Positions 4,855-12,837 of a DNA stretch of 20,037 nucleotides are shown one piece after another. How positions within the stretch are numbered: position 1 is the first letter of the stretch; each line of letters starts with the position of its first letter. Origin of the DNA: a virus. The notes beneath the pieces are model-generated. The model made no database searches. It was not told the origin of the DNA and saw only the letters and a list, made by a program, of their open reading frames with translations. The DNA is taken from IMG/VR virus record IMGVR_UViG_3300049893_002249, positions 1 to 20,037 of that record. One strand, 5' to 3'. Made by a program: the position numbers and the translations under genes.

Positions 4855-5989
4855 AGTTTGCGTGGTGCTGGTCGACCGGGCCAACTACGGTCGTCTTCAG
4901 CCGGTGATGCACGCGATTCTCGCTCATGAGTCGCTGTCGCTCCGGGTGGTCGCGGCCGGGACGATGCCCTTGGAGCGGTTTGGCCGGGCGGTCGAGATCG
5001 TGCGGGCCGACGGCTTCCCGGTCGATGCCGAGCTACACACCGAACTGGAAGGCTCGACGCCGCTGACGATGGCCAAGTCGGTAGCGTTGGCGGTCGACGA
5101 ATTCGCCACTGCCTTTGCCCGGCTGACGCCCGACCTGGTGCTGCTGATCGGCGATCGCTATGAGACGCTCGGGGCGGCGTTGGCCGCTGCCTACCTGAAC
5201 CTGCCGATCGTCCATCTCCAGGGGGGCGAAGTGAGCGGCTCGGTCGACGAGTCGGCCCGGCACGCCATCACCAAGCTGGCCCAGTTCCACGTGCCGGCCA
5301 CTGCGACCGCAGCAAAGAATCTCGTCGAGCGGCTGGGCGAGCGACCGGAGACGATCCTGACGGTCGGCTGCCCGAGCAGCGACCTGGCCCGCCAGACGCC
5401 GCGGACCTTCCCCATCGACGCGGTCAACGCCCACGGGTCGGGGCGACTTTTCGATGGCCAAGAGCGATACGTGTTGGCGGTCTTCCACCCGGTGACGACG
5501 GAATACGGCGGCGAGACGCAACAGGTCAACGCTCTCCTGGAGGCTCTGGCAGAGTTTTCCTGGCCCACGCTGCTGTTCTGGCCCAACATCGACGCCGGCG
5601 GGGAGCACGTCGCCAAGGCGATCCGCGTCTTCCGCGGACAGCACGAATCGGCCTGGCTGCGGACGCTCACGAACTTGCCCCCGACCGACTACCTGCGAGT
5701 GCTCGCCTGCGCCTCATGCGCGGTCGGCAACTCGTCCAGCTTCGTTCGCGATGCCGGCTACTTCGGCACGCCGGTCGTCCTAGTCGGTTCGCGGCAGCAG
5801 GGGCGGGAGCACGACCACCACGTGCATCCGGTCGGGGCCGCTCGGTGGTCCATCGGGCCGGGCATCCGGCTGCAACTCGCCGCCGGCCGCTATCCTGCCT
5901 CCGCCCTCTACGGCGACGGCTTCGTCGCACCGAGGATTGCCGAGCGGTTGGCGACGCTTACCACCTACGTGCAAAAGAGGCTGCGATGA
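4844..5989 (+). CDS. neuC: UDP-GlcNAc 2-epimerase (hydrolysing), NeuC family
   Basis: The enzyme would convert UDP-GlcNAc to ManNAc and UDP, supplying NeuB. The 381-residue GT-B-like fold shows DRANYGRLQP (11-20), LIGDRYETLGAAL (101-113), HLQGGEVSGSVDESARHAI (124-142), VFHPVTTE (213-220), PNIDAGGEH (247-255), GNSSSFVRDA (295-304) and GSRQQGRE (315-322). These match the substrate-binding motifs of the NeuC/LegG group; the usual Glu after GNSSS-F-x-R is Asp here. The start is a TTG at 4844, overlapping neuB by 11 nt, chosen because GGAGG lies 6 nt upstream and the protein then begins SRKVCVV, as the family does. A much longer upstream reading exists but only shadows neuB. A LegG-type substrate cannot be excluded by sequence. 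Confidence 0.88.
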   Translation: MSRKVCVVLVDRANYGRLQPVMHAILAHESLSLRVVAAGTMPLERFGRAVEIVRADGFPVDAELHTELEGSTPLTMAKSVALAVDEFATAFARLTPDLVLLIGDRYETLGAALAAAYLNLPIVHLQGGEVSGSVDESARHAITKLAQFHVPATATAAKNLVERLGERPETILTVGCPSSDLARQTPRTFPIDAVNAHGSGRLFDGQERYVLAVFHPVTTEYGGETQQVNALLEALAEFSWPTLLFWPNIDAGGEHVAKAIRVFRGQHESAWLRTLTNLPPTDYLRVLACASCAVGNSSSFVRDAGYFGTPVVLVGSRQQGREHDHHVHPVGAARWSIGPGIRLQLAAGRYPASALYGDGFVAPRIAERLATLTTYVQKRLR

Positions 5990-6927
5990 TGCCCTTGCTG
6001 ATGCTGGTTGGCGAACGCCCGAATCCTTGGGCGCGAAAGATTTTGGACGCCTCCTGGGAGTCTTATTCGATGGGCTATGTCGACCACGACACGCTCCAAC
6101 AGTTTGATGCGGTCTGGTGCGGCATGGGCCAGCGAATCCCGGCTGGCCCGCTCGATGGCCCCTACCGCTGCCAGGTGGTCGCTTGCCCGATGACCGGCAC
6201 GGAGCATATCGACCACGCGGCTCTCGCGGCGGCGGGAATCACCGTGCTCTCGCTGGCCGGTGAGGGGGACTTCCTGCGCACGATCCACGCCACCGCTGAG
6301 CACACGCTCTGCCTGATGCTGGCGGCCCTGCGGCGGCTACCGCAGGCCGTCGCCCAACGCCCGCGCTACGAGCGAGCCGAGCTACTGGGCGGCGAGCTGC
6401 ACGGCAGGACGGTCGGGATCGTCGGCGTAGGTCGCATCGGCCGGATGGTCGCGGGCTACTGCAAGGCGTTCGGCTGCCGAGTGCTGGGCTGGGACTGCGG
6501 GCACGTCCCTGACTCGATCGAACGGGTGGCCGATCTCGACGATCTGCTCTTGGAGTCGGACATCGTGAGCCTCCATCTGCCGCTGACCGGTCACACGCGC
6601 GGCCTCATCGATATGGACCGGCTGCGGATGATGAGACGCGGCTCGCTGCTGGTCAACACCGCCCGCGGTGCGCTGATCGACGAGGTGGCGTTGCTGCACG
6701 TGCTCCAGCACGGTCCGCTGGCAATGGCCGCCCTCGACGTGCTGGCCGGCGAGCCGGAGATTACCGCGGAGACTCCACTCGTGGGCTATGCCGCCGCGGC
6801 GAACAATCTGCTGCTTACGCCGCACATCGGCGGCAACACCGCGGAGTCACGCGAGGCGACTGATTGCTGGATGGCGAACAAACTGACAGGTTGGTGGAGC
6901 GAACGGCAATGCGCATCCTCGGCTTAA
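5986..6927 (+). CDS. D-isomer-specific 2-hydroxyacid dehydrogenase, NAD(P)-dependent
   Basis: The 313-residue protein has the full fold of this family, which interconverts 2-oxo and D-2-hydroxy acids. The nucleotide site is TVGIVGVGRIGRMVAGY (142-158), followed by an acidic residue at the end of the next strand (GWD, 168-170). Catalytic Arg227 lies in NTARGALIDE, Glu256 in AGEPEI and His280 in LTPHIGG. The ATG overlaps the neuC stop as ATGATG, with AGAGG 5-8 nt upstream. It lies between neuC and neuA in one operon, so its substrate is probably tied to the nonulosonate pathway, whose product is itself a 2-oxo acid. That is inference. A 3-phosphoglycerate or erythronate-type activity is equally possible from sequence. 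Confidence 0.85.
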   Translation: MMPLLMLVGERPNPWARKILDASWESYSMGYVDHDTLQQFDAVWCGMGQRIPAGPLDGPYRCQVVACPMTGTEHIDHAALAAAGITVLSLAGEGDFLRTIHATAEHTLCLMLAALRRLPQAVAQRPRYERAELLGGELHGRTVGIVGVGRIGRMVAGYCKAFGCRVLGWDCGHVPDSIERVADLDDLLLESDIVSLHLPLTGHTRGLIDMDRLRMMRRGSLLVNTARGALIDEVALLHVLQHGPLAMAALDVLAGEPEITAETPLVGYAAAANNLLLTPHIGGNTAESREATDCWMANKLTGWWSERQCASSA

Positions 6928-7580
6928 TCCCCGCCCGCGGCGGGTCGAAGCGGATACCGCACAAGAATCTGGCGTTGCTGGGAGGCCGACCGCTGGTGCT
7001 CCACGCCATGCTGGCGTTGCGTCAGTCGCGGCGTGTCGCGGCCCGCCGCATCTCGACCGACTGCCCCGAAATCGCCCGCGTCTGCCGGCCGCTGATGAGC
7101 GTGCTGATGCGGCCGGCGGAATTAGCGACGGACGACACTCCCATGCTCGCAGTGGTGCGGCACGCCTTGGAGACTCTCGGCAACTACGACGCAGTGGCGG
7201 TGATTCCGCCCTCCGCGCCGCTGACGGTCGCCCGCGACATTGACGGTACGATTGAGCTCTGGGAAGAGAGCGGAGCCGAGTCGGCCGCCTCCGTAATGCG
7301 GGTGCCGCACGCCTACCACCCGATCAAGGCCAAGCGGTTGATCGGTTCGGCCTTGCAACCCTATTGGGAGCCGGAATCGAATCGCTGGACTGCCGAGCAA
7401 TTGCCGGCGGTTTACGTGCGGAACTGCGCCGTCTACGTAACCCGCCTCTCGGCCATCGAACGGGGCCAGCTGGTCAGCGAGGATTGCGTCGGCTACGTCA
7501 TGCCAGCCGAGCGGTCGGTAGACATCAATGAGCCGATCGACCTGGAGTTGGCCCGCCTACTTTGGCAACAACGCCGCTAG
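6909..7580 (+). CDS. neuA: CMP-nonulosonate cytidylyltransferase, NeuA family
   Basis: This enzyme would activate the nonulosonate with CTP to a CMP-sugar. The 223 residues show IPARGGSKRIPHKNL (7-21), the P-loop-like CTP site, then STDCPEIA (49-56) and RPAELATDDTPM (68-79). They also show PPSAPLTVARDID (100-112), HAYHPIK (134-140), QLPAVYVRNCAVY (164-176, usually R..GA.Y) and SVDINEPIDL (203-212). Length and motif order are those of NeuA. Two points are unusual: the QPTSPL-type motif reads PPSAPL, and the DxD metal pair near the end reads D205-I-N207. The ATG overlaps the dehydrogenase by 19 nt, with GGAG 9 nt upstream. The 3' end overlaps the convergent late gene by 24 nt with no terminator seen. 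Confidence 0.87.
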   Translation: MRILGLIPARGGSKRIPHKNLALLGGRPLVLHAMLALRQSRRVAARRISTDCPEIARVCRPLMSVLMRPAELATDDTPMLAVVRHALETLGNYDAVAVIPPSAPLTVARDIDGTIELWEESGAESAASVMRVPHAYHPIKAKRLIGSALQPYWEPESNRWTAEQLPAVYVRNCAVYVTRLSAIERGQLVSEDCVGYVMPAERSVDINEPIDLELARLLWQQRR

Positions 7581-7850
7581 CCGCTCCCCGAGGGCGTTGA
7601 GCCAGGCCTTGCGTTTCGCGCAGCCGCAGCCCTGGGGCGGCTCGATGCCGACGTAGCCCAGCAGTTGGTCGCGGTACCACTGCCAACGCTCGGGCGTGAT
7701 GCCCGCCTTGCGTAACAGCCGCTCCACCGCGTCGCCGAGTTGGAACGGCTGGACGTTGCACCGCCGCCGCGAACGCCGCTCTTTGACGTGCCCACAGCGG
7801 GAGCATTTTACCTGGCCGTCGGGCGTGGGCTCGAACAGACACTCGTTCAT
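7557..7850 (-). CDS. Small zinc-ribbon-like phage protein, last gene of the late operon
   Basis: The 97-residue product starts MNECLFEPTPDGQVKCSRCG, with CSRCGH, a downstream CN, and QGCGCAKRKAW near the end. The Cys pairs CxxC and CxC look like a zinc ribbon. The middle (AVERLLRKAGITPERWQWYR) is helical, and the C-terminal CGCAKRKAWLNALGERLA recalls small late phage proteins of unknown role. The ATG overlaps the TGA of the upstream gene. Longer reading upstream only shadows that gene. The function is unknown. Confidence 0.7.
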   Translation of the reverse strand: MNECLFEPTPDGQVKCSRCGHVKERRSRRRCNVQPFQLGDAVERLLRKAGITPERWQWYRDQLLGYVGIEPPQGCGCAKRKAWLNALGERLAALLPK

Positions 7851-8365
7851 GCGGCGCTGATCGTGCAGGTGGCGACGCCGACGTTGCAAATCGTCTTCGT
7901 CCCGCCGTCGCAGCCCGCCGTGCCGGGCCCGGTCACGTTGTAACCGCTGTAGGTGGCGCACGGCTTGGGATCCGTCGCATCCGTGTGCACGAACTGGATG
8001 AGTCCCTGGATGCTGGTGGAGTTGATGTGTACCACGACGAAGTTGGCGTTGATGGCGAGTGTAATATGGTCGGCTCGACAGGTGGCATGGAGTGAGTTGC
8101 AAAATGACGCCGGAAAATCAAACTGCCAGTAGCAATCCGCGCCAGGCACCGTCTGCCCTTGGCAGGCGAGCGTGTAGGTGTCATTGAGCGATCCGCAGTC
8201 GGTGCAGTCCTGATTGCTCAAGCCGGAAATGGTTACGTCCATTTCCGCCGGAGTGGCGTCGCAGAATTCGCACTCGCAGCCGCAGCATGGGCAGCCGGCC
8301 CAAAAGAACATCGCCGGGCAGTGCAAGAAAGCGATCGCCAGCCAGGTCAGCAGCTCCCAGAGCAT
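7847..8365 (-). CDS. Cysteine-rich membrane-anchored or exported late protein
   Basis: The start MLWELLTWLAIAFLHCPAMF is a hydrophobic segment like a signal anchor. It leads to FWAGCPCCGCECEFC, a dense Cys cluster, and then a 140-residue domain with more Cys in spaced positions (CTDCG, TLACQG, ADCYWQF, FCNSLHATC, TICNVGVATC). The overall pattern looks like a disulphide-stabilised beta-rich domain. The ATG at 8363-8365 joins the upstream stop as TGATG; an upstream in-frame reading adds only ten residues. Its place at the end of the tail module suggests a host-contact or envelope role, without proof. No family is recognised. Confidence 0.65.
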   Translation of the reverse strand: MLWELLTWLAIAFLHCPAMFFWAGCPCCGCECEFCDATPAEMDVTISGLSNQDCTDCGSLNDTYTLACQGQTVPGADCYWQFDFPASFCNSLHATCRADHITLAINANFVVVHINSTSIQGLIQFVHTDATDPKPCATYSGYNVTGPGTAGCDGGTKTICNVGVATCTISAA

Positions 8366-9084
8366 CACAGGCACTCCGCGGCGACGATCTCCCAATGCCC
8401 CTGATTCCAGATGGCGAAGCCGTCCGCCTTGGTCGACGAGTCGGCGGTCAGGGCGCCGTAATAGTTATGCACGGTCGCCGTCCAGTTGGCAATCTGCGAG
8501 TAGCTGCCGCCGCTCTCCCGCTGCATGATCTTGCCGGTGCCCGAGGCGTTCTTGGCGATGTCGTCTTCAATCTGGAAGTGAATCCGGTCGAGGTCTTTGA
8601 TTCGTGCCAGCATCACGGCGTCGCCGGCGTTGGCCACCACCTGGCAGATGGCGACCTCGGGATAGTTGCGGTGGACCTTCCAGCTGTTGGCCTTGGGGCC
8701 GAACGAGTCCCCCGGGTCCGGTGACCCTTGCGACTCGTCGTAGAGCACGTGCTGATAGACGCCACGCTGCGCGAAGCCCAGTTCCCCTGCCGGCAGCGGC
8801 AGCCCGTTGTTGATGAGGAACTCCCGCTTGAACTCCGAGCCGATCTTGTCGACCCGCACCGCGAACGGTTCTTCGCGTTCCACCGCCACCACGTAGCCGA
8901 TCCCGAAGGCCGGCATCTCTTCGCCGGAGTCGTTGACGATCGGTATCCACTGCGGCGGCACCTGCCCGGGCTTGAAGATGTGCGGACGCCGAGCGACGCT
9001 CTTGCGTTGCCGCTCCACCCAGCGGACCGCCTCGACGACCCGCTGGGCCCCGGACCGATCGAAACCGTGTGCGTCGCCGGCCAT
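8365..9084 (-). CDS. Unknown late tail-region protein (239 aa)
   Basis: The protein begins MAGDAHGFDRSGAQRVVEAV, a helix with VRWVERQRKS, and then a beta-rich body including a WIPIVNDSGEEMPAFGIGYV strand set and YPEVAICQVVANAGDAVML. It ends with HWEIVAAECL. The N-terminal helix followed by a small beta barrel resembles late phage structural proteins that carry a binding domain, but no family is recognised. TGATG overlaps on both sides indicate coupled translation with the beta-helix-like and Cys-rich genes. Confidence 0.65.
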   Translation of the reverse strand: MAGDAHGFDRSGAQRVVEAVRWVERQRKSVARRPHIFKPGQVPPQWIPIVNDSGEEMPAFGIGYVVAVEREEPFAVRVDKIGSEFKREFLINNGLPLPAGELGFAQRGVYQHVLYDESQGSPDPGDSFGPKANSWKVHRNYPEVAICQVVANAGDAVMLARIKDLDRIHFQIEDDIAKNASGTGKIMQRESGGSYSQIANWTATVHNYYGALTADSSTKADGFAIWNQGHWEIVAAECL

Positions 9085-10301
9085 CAGGTTGCCCGGAAGA
9101 GGGTAAAGTTGCTGCCCAGGTCGAGCGTGATATCCGCCAGCGGGGACTGCACGCCGAAGCCGGTCGAGGGAAAGTTGATGGTCTTATTGGGGTCGCGGAT
9201 CACCGCCCCCTTGCGGAGCGTCAACGCCGTGAAGGCGCAGGCCCGGGCGTCCTGCCGCTTGTCGAACTCGCCGCCGTTGCTGATCGTCGCCGTAGCAATC
9301 GTGCCGGTCGAGTTGTAACGGAGTTGCCCGCCGTCGAGCGTCAAGGTAGCGATGCCGCCCACGTTCGCGGCGATCGTCTCGCCTCCCGAGTTGGTCAGCG
9401 TGGAGACGGTGGATTGCAGCGTCAGCGTGCCGCCGGTCTTCTTGATCGTCGTCAGCGTCACGCCCGGGCCGAGGAAGACGTCGGAGTCGCTGGTCTGGCT
9501 GGTCTTCCAGGACTGGTTGAGCGTGGCAATCGTCGCCACCTCGCCGCCGAACTGCGCCGCCGCGAAGCTGCCCTTGCTGATATTCACCACGTTCGTCGCG
9601 TTCGTTCCCTTCCACTGAAACGTCTTGAGCCCGGTTTCCGCCGAGGTGCCGGTGTTCGTGATGTTGAGCGTGCCCGCGACGCTGCCGGTGTTGAGCTTGA
9701 ACCGCGTGCTCTTGCCGGCGAAGTGCAGCGTCGTCACGCTGAGCTTGAGAAAGTCGTCGCGATACTCGGCGTAGGCGTTGCCGTCGGTGTTGGTCTTCGG
9801 CAGGCCGACGTTGCCCGTAAAGGTGTCGGTGACGATCATCGTCGTGACGGTCACCGTGTTCTGGTCGAGCCCGTAGAGGATGTCGCCGCTCCAATTGTCG
9901 AGCACGATGTCATCGGTCGAGGCGGGCACAACGCCGGCCGACCAGTTCGTGGCCGCCGACCAGAACTTCGGCCCGGTGCAGGTGGTCGGCTGCGTCTTGG
10001 TAAAGGTTCCGGTGGTCGCCGAAGTCGTGATCGTGAACGGCTTGCCGGCCGTGTCGGCGGTGGCGGTGATCGCGGTGGTAATGTCCGCGAAGGTGATCTC
10101 CATGAACTCCGCATGGGTCGAGGCGTTGCAGGAGGCCGTCAGTGCCGCCGTGATCGTCGGTACGGTCGCCCCGGTGGCGGTATAGCTGACCGCCTTGCCA
10201 TTGATCGTGACCGTAAACACGCCGCTGGTGGCGGTCGACGGCGTGAGCGTATCGACCTGGGCGACGGGCGAGGTATTGCCGATAAAGCGTTGCGTGGCCA
10301 T
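9084..10301 (-). CDS. Beta-solenoid-like tail protein, possible host-binding adhesin
   Basis: The 405 residues are Thr, Ser, Gly and Asn rich with few Cys, as in surface beta proteins. The N-terminal part (about 1-125) has VTINGKAVSYTATG and AGKPFTITTSATTG segments. A second part starts FWSAATNWSAGVVPASTDDI, a pattern shared with autotransporter-type beta-helix proteins, and the rest alternates short strands such as VATIATLNQSW, TLTTIKKTGGTLTL and IATLTLDGGQLRY. The stop codon overlaps the downstream ATG. In phages such proteins near the tail tip often bind or degrade surface glycans. Adhesin function here is inference from composition and position. Confidence 0.65.
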   Translation of the reverse strand: MATQRFIGNTSPVAQVDTLTPSTATSGVFTVTINGKAVSYTATGATVPTITAALTASCNASTHAEFMEITFADITTAITATADTAGKPFTITTSATTGTFTKTQPTTCTGPKFWSAATNWSAGVVPASTDDIVLDNWSGDILYGLDQNTVTVTTMIVTDTFTGNVGLPKTNTDGNAYAEYRDDFLKLSVTTLHFAGKSTRFKLNTGSVAGTLNITNTGTSAETGLKTFQWKGTNATNVVNISKGSFAAAQFGGEVATIATLNQSWKTSQTSDSDVFLGPGVTLTTIKKTGGTLTLQSTVSTLTNSGGETIAANVGGIATLTLDGGQLRYNSTGTIATATISNGGEFDKRQDARACAFTALTLRKGAVIRDPNKTINFPSTGFGVQSPLADITLDLGSNFTLFRAT

Positions 10302-10306
10302 TCCGA

Positions 10307-11185
10307 TTATCCCAAGAGGTTCTCCAGGCCCAGCACGCCGAAGTTGGCTAGGCCGTGAATTTGATGCGTGACGTAGACTGGGGCTGCGCCCGTTGGCAGT
10401 ACAAAGCCGGTCGCGGTCAGCGGGACTGGTTCGTTGACCGGGGCCCCCGTCGCCGGGTCGAGAACGGCCGCCTTGGTTTCGCCGTTGGCATGCTGGAAGT
10501 AGGCTCGAAAGCCTCGATCCAACACGGTCGGGTCCCAGGTGTTGTATTCGACGAAGTTGGCGAAGTCGAACTGGTAGCTAACCCGCCAGTACAGCACCGG
10601 GCGGTTGAATTGCAGCACGCCGGAGAAGTTGGTGCAGAGCACGGTACGCGGCGGCCAGCCATAGAAGGCGTCGGCGTTCATGCGGCCGATAAAGCCGGCC
10701 GCGAAGGCGGCGTTGTAGCCCAGTTCGTTGCGTGTGATGGAAAGCACCGGGTAGTATTCCACCCGTTCCAGCGGCGGGTCGTAGGGGTCGCCGGCGGCAT
10801 TGACGATCGGTCGGCCGTTGAAGTCGTTGACCGCGGCAACCGTCCGCTGGCCAAAGGTCCAGTTGACCTCCGGCGGGTCCAGGTCGGGTCGATTGGGGTC
10901 GTTGCCGCCGAACTGCTGCTGGTCGTAGTCGACCACCACTTCCCAGTAGCCGCCGCCGTCGGGAAGCTGCTCGACCTGCCGCGGCCTCACCCGCACTGCC
11001 ACGGCGCCTCCGTCGCCCGGGAACGCCGTGCCCAGCGAGGGGATGCCAGACGCCTCCATGACGGTGCGGGCATCGTCGCTGCGGCTGTTGGTCGTGACGC
11101 CGAATACCCGCGAGTAACCGCGGCGTTCGCGGTCCTTCTCGCCGTCCCGGTTCGGCGCTTTTTCCCAGACCCGATTCACGCCCAT
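10307..11185 (-). CDS. Distal tail protein-like, unknown family (292 aa)
   Basis: This is the first gene after the tape measure, the slot usually taken by distal tail or tail-tip proteins. It starts MGVNRVWEKAPNRDGEKDRE and continues into a mixed beta protein with EVVVDYDQQQFGG, ERVEYYPVLSITRNELGYN, LQFNRPVLYWRVSYQFDF and a C-terminal YVTHQIHGLANFGVLGLENL. The TGA of the tape measure overlaps its ATG. I do not recognise the family; the distal-tail call rests on position. Confidence 0.6.
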   Translation of the reverse strand: MGVNRVWEKAPNRDGEKDRERRGYSRVFGVTTNSRSDDARTVMEASGIPSLGTAFPGDGGAVAVRVRPRQVEQLPDGGGYWEVVVDYDQQQFGGNDPNRPDLDPPEVNWTFGQRTVAAVNDFNGRPIVNAAGDPYDPPLERVEYYPVLSITRNELGYNAAFAAGFIGRMNADAFYGWPPRTVLCTNFSGVLQFNRPVLYWRVSYQFDFANFVEYNTWDPTVLDRGFRAYFQHANGETKAAVLDPATGAPVNEPVPLTATGFVLPTGAAPVYVTHQIHGLANFGVLGLENLLG

Positions 11186-12837
11186 CAGAAATGCACCACC
11201 TTGAACACGGTTTTCACGCCTCGCTCGATGCGTTCCAGTACGTCGGTGTGCTCCTTAAGTTCCCGCAGCTGTTGCTTGGCCAGTTCCATTTCAGCCTTGG
11301 CCACGGGGTCGCGGTGGCGGAACATCGTAGCCGCCGCCTCGGCCGAGCCGAACAGAGCCGGCGCCCCGGCGGTATGGCTCGCGGCACGCATTCCCTGCTG
11401 GGCCTGCATGGCGGCCCGCACGAAGGTCGCGTCATCGATCGCGCCCGTCGCACGAAGCAGTTTGAGCTTGGCCATCTCACGCTGCATCTGCATGCCAGGA
11501 GTCATGCTCGACTCGAACACCTCCCCGCCGGCAGCTTGCAGCACTCCGCCGATCCCCGCCGCCAGTTTGCGGAGGCGTTCCAGCATCACGGGCAGCGACT
11601 CGAAGGTTTGATTCGCCAGCCCCGCGGCGTGAGCGTTCGCGAAGGCCCGCACGTGCGGCTCGATTGCGGCGATGCCACGCCCGACCAGCCGCTGCCCGCC
11701 GGCTGCCAAACCACGCAAACCCTTGCCCGCTTGCGTCGGGTCAAGCCCGAACAGATTGCCGATGCCCACGCGGAAATCCTCGAACATGGAATTGCGGAAG
11801 GCGCGATTGCGGATTGCGGCGTTCTCGACGTTGGCCCGGAATTGGATCGCCTCTCCCAGCCGTCTGAGCCGGTCCAACTCGGCGTTGTCTTCGAGATTGC
11901 CGAGCACGTCGAGCTGGAGTTCGTCGTGCCGCTTGGCAATCTCCGCTTGTCGGGCGGTGATTTCCTGCCCCATCTTCATCAGCTCGCGGAGCCGGGCCAG
12001 CGATTCCTCGCGGCCCGTCGATGGTCCGCCCAAGCCGGAGAGCCGCTGCTCCAAGTCACCCGCGAGCGTGCCGCCGACTTTACCGCTGACGATGCGAGTA
12101 ATCGTTTCCAGGTCGCGCCCCAGTCCACGGTTGGCGAGGTTCTCACCGATCGCCTCTTTGAGGTTCCCCCAGGCATTCGCGAGCTGCTGGACGCGGCCGG
12201 CGGTCGTCGCCCCCTGGGCCTGGGCTGCCCCGCCGACTCGCTTATTGATGGCGTCGAGCAAGCGGAGCTGTTGCTCCAACAGCGTGTTGCCCTTCTTGAT
12301 GTTGTCCATTTCCGCCGGCGTGATCCCGAAGCCGCGTAACAGCTTGCCCGCTTGGGCCGGATTGTTGAGTGACTTGCCCAGCGTCTCGACGACCGACTCC
12401 AAGGCCTCGCCGGTCTGGGCCGCGATATCCGCAGCCGCCCGCAGACTCTTGCCGAACACACGATCCGAGACGTTGCCGAACTTGGCCATCGCCGCCGCCG
12501 CCGCGATGATCGTGTCGTCGTCAAAGACCGTCGAGGCTTGCATCTGCTCGGCGAAGGCTTGGATGGAACTGACCGAAGTCGAGCGACCCATCGTCCGCAA
12601 GGCGTGCTGCAAACGCATCGCCGCGGTTTCCGCCTTGGCGAATTCCGTGACGGTCGACTTGAGGAATTGCGTCACGGCGGCAGCAGATAGACCGACTCCG
12701 ATCGTGCTCAGCGTCTTTTGCAACGCCGTCGCTTCCTGGCCGAGCGACCGCAGCGACTTCTGCGCACGCTTCGTGCCGCTCTCAAAGCCGCCCGTCGTGG
12801 CGGTGAGCTTGAACAGCAGTTCGCTAATCGTGGCCAT
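11185..12837 (-). CDS. Tail tape measure protein
   Basis: The 550 residues are mainly alpha-helical with Ala, Leu, Lys and Glu heptads. They open MATISELLFKLTATTGGFES, the N-terminal pattern of phage tape measure proteins, followed by RAQKSLRSLGQEATALQK and a Gly/Ala-rich membrane-friendly segment near residues 45-60. Further helices such as DIAAQTGEALESVVETLGKS and LLEQQLRLLDAINKRVGGAA follow. It lies after the tail chaperone pair and overlaps its stop by 14 nt, the usual gene order. By the rough rule of 0.15 nm per residue it would set a tail of about 80 nm, short for a siphovirus. Confidence 0.88.
   Translation of the reverse strand: MATISELLFKLTATTGGFESGTKRAQKSLRSLGQEATALQKTLSTIGVGLSAAAVTQFLKSTVTEFAKAETAAMRLQHALRTMGRSTSVSSIQAFAEQMQASTVFDDDTIIAAAAAMAKFGNVSDRVFGKSLRAAADIAAQTGEALESVVETLGKSLNNPAQAGKLLRGFGITPAEMDNIKKGNTLLEQQLRLLDAINKRVGGAAQAQGATTAGRVQQLANAWGNLKEAIGENLANRGLGRDLETITRIVSGKVGGTLAGDLEQRLSGLGGPSTGREESLARLRELMKMGQEITARQAEIAKRHDELQLDVLGNLEDNAELDRLRRLGEAIQFRANVENAAIRNRAFRNSMFEDFRVGIGNLFGLDPTQAGKGLRGLAAGGQRLVGRGIAAIEPHVRAFANAHAAGLANQTFESLPVMLERLRKLAAGIGGVLQAAGGEVFESSMTPGMQMQREMAKLKLLRATGAIDDATFVRAAMQAQQGMRAASHTAGAPALFGSAEAAATMFRHRDPVAKAEMELAKQQLRELKEHTDVLERIERGVKTVFKVVHF

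Noticed and set aside
3865-7580. Assembly chimera joining host neu genes to a phage
   Set aside because: Both edges are tightly interlocked with phage genes (shared -35 box on the left, 24-bp overlap on the right) and base composition is similar. It cannot be fully excluded without read data.
3865-7580. A legionaminate or pseudaminate pathway
   Set aside because: The extra dehydratase, aminotransferase and acetyltransferase genes are not in the window; they could exist elsewhere, so this is only less likely.
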